A stretch of DNA of 60,707 bases from Desulfosporosinus sp. (GCA_003513495.1 DOPM01000034.1:1-60707); one strand, 5' to 3'. Positions 1-8,455 are shown, numbered from the stretch's first letter. Numbers and translations are program-made. The notes: a model not told the origin generated them from the letters alone.

Positions 1-635
1 GTTGTGAAGACATTGATGTTTGCGTAATCCTCGTATTGGTGAATCTCATTGAAAACAACAATACCGGAACGCAATCCATCTTTTCCTTTTGGATTATTCG
101 TCCGGTACTTTATTTTTGATTTAGTTTTGACATTAATGATCTCTTCTTTATTCCAATAAAAGTGCTTTTTTAATCTTTTGGTATTCTCAGGATCTTCTAG
201 CACTCCATAGATATCATCAAAGGGAGCCCTGGCCTGAAGTTCACTATTAGCGCAGATGTCAACGTCATATTTTTTGATGCCGTTATATTTTGATGATAGA
301 GCAAAACCCTCAAAGGCTATATATCCATCTTTACCAGCTCCACGACCAATGAGTAGGAATAAGTCCGGCCACCGAGGTAACCCGTTAGCTTTATAGGTGC
401 AACAATGTAATGCGAAAACAAATTCTTCCCAGTCAAATAGTTGATCATATGGGAAGTACTTTATTAGGCCTAAATAGTTTTCCAGCTGTTCATTATCGAC
501 GTAGATATCTTCATTATTGAAGCATGACCTGACGTGGGCGACTAATAAATGTTGTTCTTCGCAGGCTTCTATCGTTCCATTCTCTACGGCTTCGATGTAT
601 TGGAGGATATGTTGATTAACCTTCTTAGAGGTCAT
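1..635 (-). CDS. terL: Phage terminase large subunit (partial, C-terminus off window)
   Basis: This is the ATPase/nuclease motor that packages phage DNA. The frame stays open from an ATG at 635 to the window edge (about 211 codons). A Walker A-like GRGAGKD lies near residue 90 and a Walker B-like segment ending in VVFNEIH near residue 200, as in terminase large subunits; the nuclease domain lies outside. The start overlaps the end of the small subunit gene by 11 bp, the usual terS-terL coupling. Motifs and neighbour order are read directly. Confidence 0.88.
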   Translation of the reverse strand, partial: MTSKKVNQHILQYIEAVENGTIEACEEQHLLVAHVRSCFNNEDIYVDNEQLENYLGLIKYFPYDQLFDWEEFVFALHCCTYKANGLPRWPDLFLLIGRGAGKDGYIAFEGFALSSKYNGIKKYDVDICANSELQARAPFDDIYGVLEDPENTKRLKKHFYWNKEEIINVKTKSKIKYRTNNPKGKDGLRSGIVVFNEIHQYEDYANINVFT

Positions 636-984
636 CTTCCTCACCGCCAGATTGCGCCGGCTTGATCCCTAGCTCTGCTAAGAGTTTCAGCATTTGAGCA
701 TTAATTTTAATTCGCTGCTCAATACTGTCATTCTTTTTGAGGCCTTTTTGCCCCCCTCCATTGTCATATTTGATCGTTACTCCACGCCGCTGGATGTCGT
801 CGACAAGAAGGCATTTAGTAACCCACATATCCATGTAGTCACCAACAAGATCTGCATAATATTTACCAAAGGTGCCGTTTCTCTCAAGCTGATCCAATAA
901 ATCTCTCTGGACCTCGGCAAATAATTCCGAGTTTAGATATTTCTTAGTTTTTGCATTTGCGGCCAAATCACCACCCCCCACCAC
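625..984 (-). CDS. terS: Phage terminase small subunit, P27-like
   Basis: Predicted DNA-recognition subunit of the packaging motor, 119 residues, directly upstream of and overlapping the large subunit. The body (LFAEVQRDLLDQLERNG, then a helical region ending EQRIKINAQMLKLLAELGI) and the acidic tail resemble P27-family small terminases. The start is a GTG in a G-rich stretch, so the exact N-terminus is uncertain. The roughly 90 bp upstream (985-1076) carry no gene and are where a cos or pac site could lie, although no motif proves it. Confidence 0.72.
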   Translation of the reverse strand: MVGGGDLAANAKTKKYLNSELFAEVQRDLLDQLERNGTFGKYYADLVGDYMDMWVTKCLLVDDIQRRGVTIKYDNGGGQKGLKKNDSIEQRIKINAQMLKLLAELGIKPAQSGGEEDDL

Positions 985-1076
985 CCCTCACGCGCGTAAG
1001 CCTAGGCAGACTGTCTATAACCCTTACCGGTCAAGCACCCCCTAATTAAAATGCGTTTTTTTCGACCGGGGGGTAT

Positions 1077-1532
1077 CTACCACTCACCAAAGAATGAGCA
1101 GATCCCAACAATCCTGACATTATCACCTAAGCGTTCGCGGATTAATCTGACAGGCGTTCCTTCGTCTTTCAAGACAATGTCAACCCGTGATAATCTTCTG
1201 TCATTCAAAAGGTTTACATTAATTGTTTGTAATAGCTGTCCTAGTTCTTCCTTTGCCTCTCGTTCTAATAGCCTGCACAAATCGTTCCCTTTAACAGCAA
1301 TCGGTATTTGATACTCACAAGCTACTTTAATGAGTGCGTAAGTCTTTCCGATTTTACGGTCAACCGTTTTAATTAACCATTCTCCGTTCTTATACTTTAA
1401 CGCCTCCTCAGTGAGGCGCTTTAAATCACTATAAATCCTATCACTGTGCTTAATGACCTCGGCCTTCGAACGGTTCTTTGCCATATCTTGTATCGCCATC
1501 ATAAGTTCATCGGTAATAAATAACTGTTCCAC
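1077..1532 (-). CDS. Phage hypothetical protein
   Basis: A 151-residue protein between the HNH endonuclease and the terminase genes, with its start one base from the HNH stop. I do not recognise the family. It is predicted mostly helical and basic in the middle, with a DRKIGKTYALIK stretch (about residues 58-69) that recalls a P-loop but lacks the full GxxxxGK[ST] spacing. Its place in the packaging-entry cluster suggests a structural or packaging accessory role, by position only. Confidence 0.55.
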   Translation of the reverse strand: MEQLFITDELMMAIQDMAKNRSKAEVIKHSDRIYSDLKRLTEEALKYKNGEWLIKTVDRKIGKTYALIKVACEYQIPIAVKGNDLCRLLEREAKEELGQLLQTINVNLLNDRRLSRVDIVLKDEGTPVRLIRERLGDNVRIVGICSFFGEW

Positions 1533-1895
1533 TTACCATCTCTCCTCCGTCAAAGGTTTCCCCTTTTTCTTTTTCCTGTATCCATGAACCATCTCATGGC
1601 ATGCATGACACAAAGGAATAAGATTCCTAATCTCTTTGCCCTGGAATACATACACCTTACTCAGTGCCAAGCTTGGATGCTTTCTAACATACTGAATATG
1701 GTGAACCGTATCAGCTCGTTTGTAATACCCTCGCTCCTTACAGTGCTGACACTCATATTTAAACTCTAGCAAGACTTCTGCTCTTAACCTTAACCAAAGA
1801 CTAGAGACATAGAAGTCATGCAGCTTATTCCCATCTATAAGGCTTTGTACCCATCGCCCTACTTCGCCCGAGTTACAGGGATTCAATCCAGACAC
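1533..1895 (-). CDS. HNH endonuclease
   Basis: Predicted HNH nuclease of 120 residues, a common companion of cos-type terminases that helps cleave DNA during packaging. Zinc-binding pairs CQHC (about residues 49-52) and CHAC (about 95-98) frame the central HH of VHHIQY (about 65-70), and the CHEMVH segment supplies the last His. The start is a GTG inside the end of a short upstream frame. The position just before the terminase genes is the standard location for this phage gene. Confidence 0.85.
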   Translation of the reverse strand: MSGLNPCNSGEVGRWVQSLIDGNKLHDFYVSSLWLRLRAEVLLEFKYECQHCKERGYYKRADTVHHIQYVRKHPSLALSKVYVFQGKEIRNLIPLCHACHEMVHGYRKKKKGKPLTEERW

Positions 1896-2004
1896 CCTTG
1901 TTACCGCTCATCATCCGATCAATTACTTCAAACCTCTTTGTATCCTCATACTTAATTTTTGGAGGAGGTTTCATTGGTTCTTTTTTTACTTTTCTCTTAG
2001 CCAT
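1873..2004 (-). CDS. Small basic phage protein, 43 aa
   Basis: A short frame from an ATG at 2004 with a good GGGAG ribosome site. It encodes a lysine- and proline-rich N-terminus (MAKRKVKKEP) and overlaps the start of the HNH gene by 23 bp. The ribosome site and translational overlap argue it is real, possibly translationally coupled to the nuclease. The family is not recognised. Confidence 0.45.
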   Translation of the reverse strand: MAKRKVKKEPMKPPPKIKYEDTKRFEVIDRMMSGNKGVWIESL

Positions 2005-2118
2005 GTCTCCCACCTTTTGGGCAAAGAAAAGAGCCCTTCATTGAGCTCTTTCATTGTTTCCGACCTCACTTAAATTTAGTTCATATCGACATTATTCTTA
2101 CGAATTCGAGTTTGCTAT

Positions 2119-2149
2119 ATGATAGGATGGATTTCAAATAAAAAGTCAA
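2119..2149 (-). promoter_or_regulatory. Possible leftward promoter for the packaging-entry genes
   Basis: On the minus strand TTGACT (2149-2144) and TATCAT (2124-2119) are separated by 19 bp, upstream of the small ORF/HNH/terminase run. The leftward phage operon is interrupted here by rightward cargo, so a local promoter makes sense. Spacing is one or two bases longer than ideal. Confidence 0.3.
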
Positions 2150-2225
2150 GGTATGAAATCCATCGTGTTAGGTCGTTGTATTGGGTGATATGTTTTTAAG
2201 ATATATTTAGGGGAGGTAATATTTC

Positions 2226-3167
2226 TTGACGGAGAAACCAAAAAAGAAAATAAATTTTTTTAGTCCTAGTCTACTAATTTCTGGCGTTGGCATGTATATA
2301 GGTTTCTTGTTTATATTTGCTTGGAAAATGAGACTTTCTGTATATTCTTTTTTGGGTGAATATGGAGTAGCAATTTTTGGATTCAGTATATTTGGAACTT
2401 CCTATTTTTATCTTGCTTATTTAGTTTATACAAAGATATTAAAACGAAGAGCAAGTGTACTTAATTTTATTGACGTAGATGAAAGCAGTAGCAAGAAAAA
2501 ACCTAACTCTTCCAGAAGATTTCAGGCTCAGAGGATCAGAAACATTCATACTATTAAAGTTGAAGCTTGCACGCGAAAAACCCCTATAAAAAAACCGACT
2601 ATAGAGTCTCTAAATGATTACTTATTAAAGTTAACCTCAGTTATAGAAGAAAAAGCAGATGTCTCAGACAAAAAGGCTTCAATGCTATTAGATAGAGGTG
2701 TAAAATACTCGAGGAATGGTATCATTTTCTATATTGTCTCTATTTCAATCTGGCAAACTCTTGCCTGGTTTAAAGGCCTTCAGGTTCAATTCATTTATGG
2801 AATTGTATCCTGTTCATTCTTATTTATTTTTATAGAGTTTTTGAGCGCTTGGTTTTTGAAACAATACAGACATTTCATCGACAACTCAACCTACCTAATA
2901 AAGGTTAAGTCAGTCTTTGACAAATACATGCTAACAATTTTAGCTTTAAAGGAATTATCTAATGTGAAAGAAATTTCTTCTGAAAGCGTAAATATTATTG
3001 TTGATATGCTAAAGGAAGATATAAAATGGCCTGATGCAGAAATTAACGTCCATAATGATATCAGTTTTGCCAAAGAAGCATTAGAATCTATGACTGAAGC
3101 TTTTAAGCATGTCATTTCATTAAAAAGTGAACTTCACTCCAATGAAAAAAATGAAAAGGCTACCTGA
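2226..3167 (+). CDS. Membrane protein of unknown function (prophage cargo)
   Basis: A 313-residue protein with a TTG start after a GGGGAGG ribosome site. One or two membrane segments lie near residues 14-62 and another pair near 175-212, separated by a soluble lysine-rich region and followed by a helical tail. I do not recognise it. It runs opposite to the surrounding leftward phage genes, is more A+T rich than they are, and stands with two other rightward genes, the usual layout of lysogeny-expressed cargo such as exclusion or defence genes. Confidence 0.6.
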   Translation: MTEKPKKKINFFSPSLLISGVGMYIGFLFIFAWKMRLSVYSFLGEYGVAIFGFSIFGTSYFYLAYLVYTKILKRRASVLNFIDVDESSSKKKPNSSRRFQAQRIRNIHTIKVEACTRKTPIKKPTIESLNDYLLKLTSVIEEKADVSDKKASMLLDRGVKYSRNGIIFYIVSISIWQTLAWFKGLQVQFIYGIVSCSFLFIFIEFLSAWFLKQYRHFIDNSTYLIKVKSVFDKYMLTILALKELSNVKEISSESVNIIVDMLKEDIKWPDAEINVHNDISFAKEALESMTEAFKHVISLKSELHSNEKNEKAT

Positions 3168-3532
3168 AGCTACTAAATTAATAAGCAGCCCTTTCCGGAC
3201 TACTCTTGGTATCATGGATTATAGGCAAGACACTGTCACCTATATGCCAATTCACTGCCCAAATGAAGTCTTTACGAATTAAGACCTTTAAGCAATTATT
3301 GTCATTCACTAAAGGAATTGGGAGGTCTTGTAGAAAGTAATTATTATTACAAATAGACGTAGTCACAGACAGGTAAGACCGAGCATTTTCTATCGATGAG
3401 AATACTTCACTGAATAATAAAGGAAAACACTTACAAGTTTACATATACTTATAATCGGACAAATAATGAAGTTCGTGAAATCATATATAAACGCCATTAA
3501 ATAACAGGATAGTTTAGAGGAGAGGATTTAGA
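3168..3532. other. Intergenic stretch, possible gene remnant
   Basis: 365 bp between two cargo genes. A leftward open frame from about 3430 to 3178 gives a plausible-looking peptide ending SSPERAAY, but it has no ATG, only an internal GTG at 3366 without a convincing ribosome site. It could be the tail of a decayed gene. Otherwise only AT-rich sequence and the GGAGAGG ribosome site of the next gene are seen. Confidence 0.35.
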
Positions 3533-4192
3533 ATGCGTTGTCCCTATTGCTTAAAAGAAATATTCTATCGGGCAGAGAATAACATGGTGTATCTCAGTGA
3601 CACAGAAAATTACGATGGTTTTGAAGTAACGATGGGATTTTGCCCCGCATGCAACGAATTAATCGTATTGTATAGAGAAGGAGAAGTTGATGGTGCGGAA
3701 GATGGTTTAGAAGTTGTTCGATCGGAAAAACTGATTCTTCCAGTAACTGGATATATTATGGAATTGCCCGTCGAAGTTCCTAAAGAATACAGAGACGATT
3801 TTAAAGAAGCCTGCTTAGTACAGAATTTAAGTCCTAAGTCCAGCGCTGCATTAAGTCGAAGATGTTTACAAAGATTCTTGGAAAATGAAATGAACATAAA
3901 GAAAAGTAGTTTGCAAAAAGAAATAGATGAGTTTGTAAAAACAAAAAATTTTCCATCCATAATTGTTGGGGCAGTAGATGCAATAAGAAATGTTGGAAAT
4001 CTGGCAGCACATCCATTAAAAGATACAAGTACCGGTCAAATTGTAGATGTTGAGCCTGGAGAAGCAGAATGGATCTTGAGTGTACTGGAAGCCCTTTTCG
4101 ATTATCACTTTGTCCAACCTGTTAGATTACAAAAGAAAAAGGCAGAACTCAACCAAAAACTCGCATTACTAAATAAACCATTGATGAAGTAG
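3533..4192 (+). CDS. DUF4145-type protein with N-terminal zinc ribbon
   Basis: A 219-residue protein starting MRCPYC, with a CxxC pair at residues 3-6 and a second pair (CPACN) near 38-41 forming a zinc ribbon. The central part (ALSRRCLQRFLENEM, about 104-118) and the VDAIRNVGNLAAHP stretch (about 150-163) match the DUF4145 pattern, a HEPN-like helical family common near restriction and defence genes. The NxxAHP resembles the HEPN R-x4-6-H logic, but the catalytic Arg is not obvious. It is part of the rightward prophage cargo. Confidence 0.65.
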   Translation: MRCPYCLKEIFYRAENNMVYLSDTENYDGFEVTMGFCPACNELIVLYREGEVDGAEDGLEVVRSEKLILPVTGYIMELPVEVPKEYRDDFKEACLVQNLSPKSSAALSRRCLQRFLENEMNIKKSSLQKEIDEFVKTKNFPSIIVGAVDAIRNVGNLAAHPLKDTSTGQIVDVEPGEAEWILSVLEALFDYHFVQPVRLQKKKAELNQKLALLNKPLMK

Positions 4193-4386
4193 CCATATGC
4201 TAAGGCTCAATCTGGGCCCCGCACTACTAATACTACATTCACGAATCTTGCCATGATGAAAGTAGTATAAGGCTACTTAAATTCCCAGAACGTTAAATAA
4301 ATTGGTCGCAAAGGTCGCTCCGTCCTGGCACTGATGATTAAGCTTTTCTTTGAAGTTTAAATTTAGCATGTAAGGAGGCAAGAAAA

Positions 4387-5211
4387 TTGTTAGACGATGA
4401 AGAGAGAATAGCTTCCAGCATTAACGAAGAGTTAATTAAGTATTCACCCACAACAAAACGAAGAATTATCGAAAAAGTTATTCTTGCAGCTCTCGGGAGT
4501 ATTCCGTGGGTTGGAGCTTTTTTTAGTACAATGGCAACATTAAAAACTGAAGAAGGATCAATGAAATCTGATTATTTACAGACGAAATGGCTTGAAGAAC
4601 ATGAAAATAAGATTCGTGAGTTATTAATTACATTGTCGGAGATTGATACAAGGTTTAATTCCATTGGAGACGAAATTGAAGAGAGGGTTACAAGTGAAGA
4701 TTATCTAAAAATCGTTCGTAAATCCTTTAAAGTGTGGGATGATGCAGATACTCATGAAAAACGTAAGTATGTCGCAAATTTACTTTCAAATGCTGCTGGA
4801 ACTCGGTTGTGTTCCGATGATGTTATCAGATTATTTATAGAATGGATCAAATTATATAACGAATTACATTTTATGGTTATAAGTATAATTTTTTCTAATC
4901 CAGGGTTTACTAGATATGACATATGGGCGGAAATGTACGGTGAAGAATTACCTAGAGAAGATTCAGCAGAAGCTGATCTGTTTAAATATGTCATTCGAGA
5001 ACTTAGTACTGGTGGTGTCATTAGACAAGCACGTTCAACCACAGGAGATGGACGGTTTCTTAGGAAGAGACCTGCAAAGAATCAAAGACAAAAAAATGCA
5101 CAAACAATGGAATCAGCTTTCGAAGGTACCAAACAATATGTGCTGACTGATCTAGGAAAACAATTTGTTCACTATACGATGAATGAGTTGGTAGAAAGAA
5201 TCGAGACATAA
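4387..5211 (+). CDS. Hypothetical protein, helical with hydrophobic N-terminal hairpin
   Basis: A 274-residue protein using a TTG start 9 bp after an AAGGAGG site. A hydrophobic segment (ILAALGSIPWVGAFFSTMATL, about residues 32-52) is followed by a charged helical region and a C-terminal part that looks like a winged-helix (YDIWAEMYGEELPRED, then YVLTDLGKQFVHYTM). The family is not recognised. As the last of three rightward cargo genes before a clear terminator it is a candidate phage-exclusion or defence component, by context only. Confidence 0.55.
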   Translation: MLDDEERIASSINEELIKYSPTTKRRIIEKVILAALGSIPWVGAFFSTMATLKTEEGSMKSDYLQTKWLEEHENKIRELLITLSEIDTRFNSIGDEIEERVTSEDYLKIVRKSFKVWDDADTHEKRKYVANLLSNAAGTRLCSDDVIRLFIEWIKLYNELHFMVISIIFSNPGFTRYDIWAEMYGEELPREDSAEADLFKYVIRELSTGGVIRQARSTTGDGRFLRKRPAKNQRQKNAQTMESAFEGTKQYVLTDLGKQFVHYTMNELVERIET

Positions 5212-5334
5212 AATGTCCTCCCGCAATTCCTCAAAACTAATCTGATCCCTCTTCACATATCAAACTACTTCTGACATTATGATCACTATTCTTACCCAAA
5301 AATAAGACCTCACTAGATTAGATAGGACGTTGTT

Positions 5335-5363
5335 AACAGAGGCTGCATGAGCCTCTGTTTTTT
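5335..5363 (+). terminator. Rho-independent terminator after cargo block
   Basis: A nine-base stem (ACAGAGGCT/AGCCTCTGT) with a five-base loop, followed by six T residues, about 125 bp after the last cargo gene. Confidence 0.85.
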
Positions 5364-5407
5364 CTGCTATAATTCTCCTACTATTAGGTGGCAATCGTAT
5401 GACAAAA

Positions 5408-5929
5408 CTAGAACATTTCAAGCTGAATATGCTGCTTAAATACTATTCCATGCTCGGTTAGATCTTCGACCATCAAATAAATTTTTTCCTCGGCCCTTCT
5501 AACCAGGGTCTGCACAGTACCCTTCTGTATTCCCAAGATCGCTGCAGCATCCCCAAAGGAATAACCATTTGCCCTAACCAACGAATATGCTTCCTTCTCT
5601 TTCGTTGTTAAATCTCTTAGGGCAATCTTAAGGTCATCTATTGCTCTAAGCAATTTCTCATTACTCTCAGGCGACTGGCTCTGTAAAGCAACCGCCCGAA
5701 CAAAAGCGATATTTCGGGGATCCACTGGGACCTCTCTTTGAGTGGAACTTAATCTAGTAATCCCTCGATGACTACCCGGTTGTTTCCCAGTCTCCATATA
5801 CTCAATCGAATAACTCAAACTGTCAGCACAGCTGCCGAGTAATTTTATATCTTCAGGATCGGTGGCCAAATTTTTTGCTCTATTGACATGTCTTAAAGCA
5901 ATTTTGTACTCATTGATCAGTTCTATCAC
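5408..5929 (-). CDS. Phage sigma-70 region 4-like regulator
   Basis: A 173-residue protein whose C-terminal half reads as sigma region 4. ALRDLTTKEKEAYSLVRANGYSFGDAAAILGIQKGTVQTLVRRAEEKI (about residues 107-153) contains a clear helix-turn-helix, with no region 2. The N-terminal half is helical. Proteins of this type sit at the end of the early region of Firmicute phages and drive the late operon. Here it lies just before the cargo and the packaging-entry genes, consistent with late-gene activation. The class is clear; the target promoter is inferred. Confidence 0.72.
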   Translation of the reverse strand: MIELINEYKIALRHVNRAKNLATDPEDIKLLGSCADSLSYSIEYMETGKQPGSHRGITRLSSTQREVPVDPRNIAFVRAVALQSQSPESNEKLLRAIDDLKIALRDLTTKEKEAYSLVRANGYSFGDAAAILGIQKGTVQTLVRRAEEKIYLMVEDLTEHGIVFKQHIQLEMF

Positions 5930-5990
5930 TATTGGCCACCCCTTTCATTCACTCCTTTATTCACATTCAACTAACGTCATGTCCACAATT

Positions 5991-6200
5991 TTATCCACAG
6001 CTACTTATCCCACAATCTAAACAGTGCATGCAGCCGCTTGCCCTGACAGTCTTTCCTCCACACTCCTTACATCCTTGGCCAAAGTTCATGTAAAAACAAT
6101 GTCCTTTCCAATTAGGGTTCTTCTCAAGCTTAGATCTTCGGCATTCATCAGTATCCTTTATATCTGATCTGGAGCAGAAATGGTCCCCGCACTTTAGCAT
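5991..6200 (-). CDS. Cys-rich zinc-ribbon protein resembling the tail of B12-dependent ribonucleotide reductase
   Basis: A 69-residue protein with ten cysteines. The last 25 residues (CKECGGKTVRASGC, then HCLDCGISSCG) resemble the zinc/redox tail at the C-terminus of adenosylcobalamin-dependent NrdJ, but no reductase catalytic domain is present. The start overlaps the end of the next gene upstream by 7 bp. It might bind zinc or act as a redox tail in trans; the similarity is recognised by eye only. Confidence 0.5.
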   Translation of the reverse strand: MLKCGDHFCSRSDIKDTDECRRSKLEKNPNWKGHCFYMNFGQGCKECGGKTVRASGCMHCLDCGISSCG

Positions 6201-6442
6201 GCCTTTCCCCCATTTGCCTTAAGTATTTCTAATCTCTGAAGCTCTATCTCCCCGCTCCTAAACCAATAGTAAATAGACTGAATAATAAACCTTAGTCTTC
6301 TCTCATCGATTGATACGGCCTTAGCTCGTTCCGGAAGGAAGACTAGTTTATTCTCCTCCTTGTTTTCACCAGCGTAGTATTGGCCGTTAAGCACTACTAG
6401 TGATCTTGTTCCGCTTAGCTGCCCATTAGAAGAATCGCTCAC
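6194..6442 (-). CDS. Phage hypothetical protein
   Basis: An 82-residue protein, overlapping its neighbours on both sides (7 and 17 bp), so part of the tightly packed leftward early operon. No motif recognised; the middle is charged and the C-terminal half (RRLRFIIQSIYYWFRSGEIELQRLEIL) is helical. Confidence 0.5.
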   Translation of the reverse strand: MSDSSNGQLSGTRSLVVLNGQYYAGENKEENKLVFLPERAKAVSIDERRLRFIIQSIYYWFRSGEIELQRLEILKANGGKAC

Positions 6443-6695
6443 GTTCCTTCCTCCATTCTTCGTCTTCTAAGAGTGCGTCTCTAATATCTCCTTGCTGATA
6501 ACCTTCTCTTGCGAATTCAGGATTGTTCTCCAGGTAACTTTTGCACTTTTTACAAAGATAATGGGATCTGAAATTTCCCTCATATACTCCTGTTACATAA
6601 AAACAGTTTGATTCAATTGGCAATTTCTCTCTGCAGCCAAAGCATTTGCGAGGCTTCTTTGTTCTCTTAACTTCACGCTCTCTGCAGAAATCCAT
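6426..6695 (-). CDS. Small zinc-binding phage protein
   Basis: 89 residues with two CxxC pairs (CFGC near residues 18-21 and CKKC near 49-52) about 30 residues apart, a treble-clef or zinc-ribbon pattern. Highly basic at the N-terminus (EREVKRTKKPRK) and acidic at the C-terminus. It abuts the ASCH-domain gene by a one-base overlap. Function unknown; nucleic-acid binding is likely from composition. Confidence 0.5.
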   Translation of the reverse strand: MDFCREREVKRTKKPRKCFGCREKLPIESNCFYVTGVYEGNFRSHYLCKKCKSYLENNPEFAREGYQQGDIRDALLEDEEWRKERERFF

Positions 6696-7129
6696 TATGC
6701 TATTTCAATTCCGTCAGGGACTACCCAGTCCCAAAATCCTAGTGAACCTTTAGCCTGCATAGGAGTTTTAAAATGCTTTACGTCCTCAAATATCCATGCA
6801 TACCGTCCTATAGTGTAGTCACCCAAATGTATCTCTGTAGGGCTTAGCGTTTCAATGAACGCCTCATCGATGCGCTTACAATCAACGAGGTTTCCTACTG
6901 CCAGCACGTAACCGGTTGGGAGCCTCTCTAGGGAATATGGAAATAACAAATTGCTGATAACCGTTATGGATCTCGGATTGATTAAACATTTTACCTCTTT
7001 GAATGGTTTCTTCGCGGAGTGTATTGCAACCGCTCCCCGGACATTAGTTGCCCAGCTCCGTGTCTCAATCTTCTTGTGTCTTTCTGCCAGTAATGTTGCA
7101 AAGGGCTGCCATACCGTTAGAGCTCTCAT
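6695..7129 (-). CDS. ASCH-domain protein
   Basis: A 144-residue protein starting MRALTVWQPFATLLAERHKKIETRSW, the conserved opening of ASCH (EVE/PUA-like) domains, which bind RNA or modified nucleosides. The start at 7129 is chosen over an upstream ATG at 7153 because an AGGAGG site sits 9 bp before it and inside the longer frame. It lies in the early leftward operon. In phages these proteins are suspected to act on RNA or modified bases; the precise activity is unknown. Confidence 0.75.
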   Translation of the reverse strand: MRALTVWQPFATLLAERHKKIETRSWATNVRGAVAIHSAKKPFKEVKCLINPRSITVISNLLFPYSLERLPTGYVLAVGNLVDCKRIDEAFIETLSPTEIHLGDYTIGRYAWIFEDVKHFKTPMQAKGSLGFWDWVVPDGIEIA

Positions 7130-7149
7130 CGTATATTTCCTCCTAAAAT

Positions 7150-7171
7150 TCAAATTGGCAAGCGCTTGCGA
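7150..7171. repeat. 22-bp repeat with 12-bp palindrome, copy 1
   Basis: A stretch centred on GCAAGCGCTTGC, identical over 22 bp to 10657-10678. Here it is between genes and extends to a near-perfect 24-bp palindrome (AAATT-G-GCAAGCGCTTGC-G-AATTT), about 20 bp upstream of the start of the ASCH gene. It looks like a binding site for a dimeric protein or a replication element. Confidence 0.6.
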
Positions 7172-7179
7172 ATTTAGGT

Positions 7180-7464
7180 TTACGGTAAATACTTTCCTTG
7201 CCGGCCACCGGTCATAAAGAATATCCTTCTGCTGACCTCTTCTACTTCTCCTTTTTCACGGTGCTTTTGTTCACATGACCTAGCTTGTTCCGCAGCTCCT
7301 TTTTCTCCCCAATGAGCCTCTGGGTTCCACCCGGCTCCGCAGATTTCACATTCAAACCATCGCTTTTTTATTGCCGGATGCCGATTTCTGCAATCAATCG
7401 CTTTTTCTTGGGTATCATAGGACTTGTCACAGACCGGGCAAAGATAATACTCGATCTGGTTCAT
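7180..7464 (-). CDS. Small zinc-finger phage protein
   Basis: 94 residues with two zinc-like sites: CPVC ... C ... H near residues 9-29 and CEIC near 39-42, plus a late CEQKH. The N-terminal part resembles a C2H2-type finger (CPVCDKSYDTQEKAIDCRNRH). It follows the RecU-like gene directly. A DNA-binding or adaptor role is plausible, but the family is not recognised. Confidence 0.5.
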   Translation of the reverse strand: MNQIEYYLCPVCDKSYDTQEKAIDCRNRHPAIKKRWFECEICGAGWNPEAHWGEKGAAEQARSCEQKHREKGEVEEVSRRIFFMTGGRQGKYLP

Positions 7465-8049
7465 TTAAATGATCCTGCTCAACAACCAAATTCTCATACC
7501 CGTTGAAGGAATACGATAATTTTCAAGTTCCTCCACCTTAATGTATTTGCGGCCATAGATCTTTTTCATGTCCCGCCATACATCCCATGGGATCCGGAAA
7601 AAGTCCTCAAAGCCGAAGGAGACAAGAACAAAGGCGATGGCTCCAAGGCGGTAATGATTTTCTAACCCTTCAAGTTGTTCTTGAGTTAATCGGCCCCGCT
7701 CAATTTTGTCATGATCGGTGTGTTTCGCTTCAAAGACAATGCTCTTACTACCTATAAGGGTTCCTTTGTAATCCGGTTGAGCTGCTTTCTCAAAACAAGC
7801 AATGAACTTTCCGGGCTTTTTAGGTACCGGGCTTATAACCTTCATGGGCTCTGGAGTTTTCTCGATGTGAGCAATCCCTTGTTCCCGGTAATAATCACAG
7901 GCTGAGGCAATGAGATTTTCAAAGTATTCACCGAGAATTTTTGACCTCTTCCCTTGGAGCTGCCGGCGTGGATCCTTAACTCGTTTCATGGCCTCAAAAG
8001 CAGTAGGATCATTGTATCCTTCGGCATTCTTGCGATGCTCTTTATTCAC
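7465..8049 (-). CDS. RecU-like Holliday junction resolvase
   Basis: A PDDEXK nuclease that resolves recombination or replication junctions. The pattern fits RecU: basic RSKILGEYFENLIASACDYY near the N-terminus (equivalent of the NRGKxFE segment), then QPDYKGTLIGSKSIVFEAKHTD with catalytic D, E and K. A GTG at 8049 with GGAGGT 8 bp upstream fits better than the TTG at 8067; this gives 194 residues. It sits between ssb and early genes, as in many phage replication modules. Confidence 0.75.
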   Translation of the reverse strand: MNKEHRKNAEGYNDPTAFEAMKRVKDPRRQLQGKRSKILGEYFENLIASACDYYREQGIAHIEKTPEPMKVISPVPKKPGKFIACFEKAAQPDYKGTLIGSKSIVFEAKHTDHDKIERGRLTQEQLEGLENHYRLGAIAFVLVSFGFEDFFRIPWDVWRDMKKIYGRKYIKVEELENYRIPSTGMRIWLLSRII

Positions 8050-8063
8050 TCGACTCACCTCCG

Positions 8064-8455
8064 TCAAAATGGGATATCGTCGTCATCAATATTGACTTCA
8101 TGCCCAAACGAACTTGCTCCGCCAGTGCTGCTACTGTCCTTCGGGCTTAAGAAACGGACATTTTCTGCAATAACCTCAGTAACCCACCGTTTCTGATCGT
8201 CTTGAGCGGTATATGAGCGGACTTGAATTCTACCATCAACCGCTGCGAGCTTACCTTTTGCCAGATAGTTTGCACTGAGTTCGGCTAGCTACGATAGACT
8301 ACACAGTTGATAAAATCAGTGTCCCGCTCCCCCTGGGAATTCTTGAAATTGCGGTCGCTGGCTAAGGTAAAATTACAGACCGCTACTCCGTTTGGAGTAT
8401 AGCGAAGCTCCGGATCTTTAGTGAGGCGACCAATCAAAACAACTCGATTTAGCAA
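8064..8455 (-). pseudogene. ssb: Single-strand DNA-binding protein, frameshifted
   Basis: Reading from a TTG at 8455 (AAGGAG site upstream) gives the SSB opening LNRVVLIGRLTKDPELRYTP and continues to DTDFINCVVYR, then a stop appears. One extra base near 8287-8292 would restore the frame into AELSANYLAKGKLAAVDGRIQ and the acidic tail DDDDIPF ending at 8064. Both halves are intact otherwise, so this is a single one-base loss, either a real recent mutation or a sequencing error. Confidence 0.85.
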
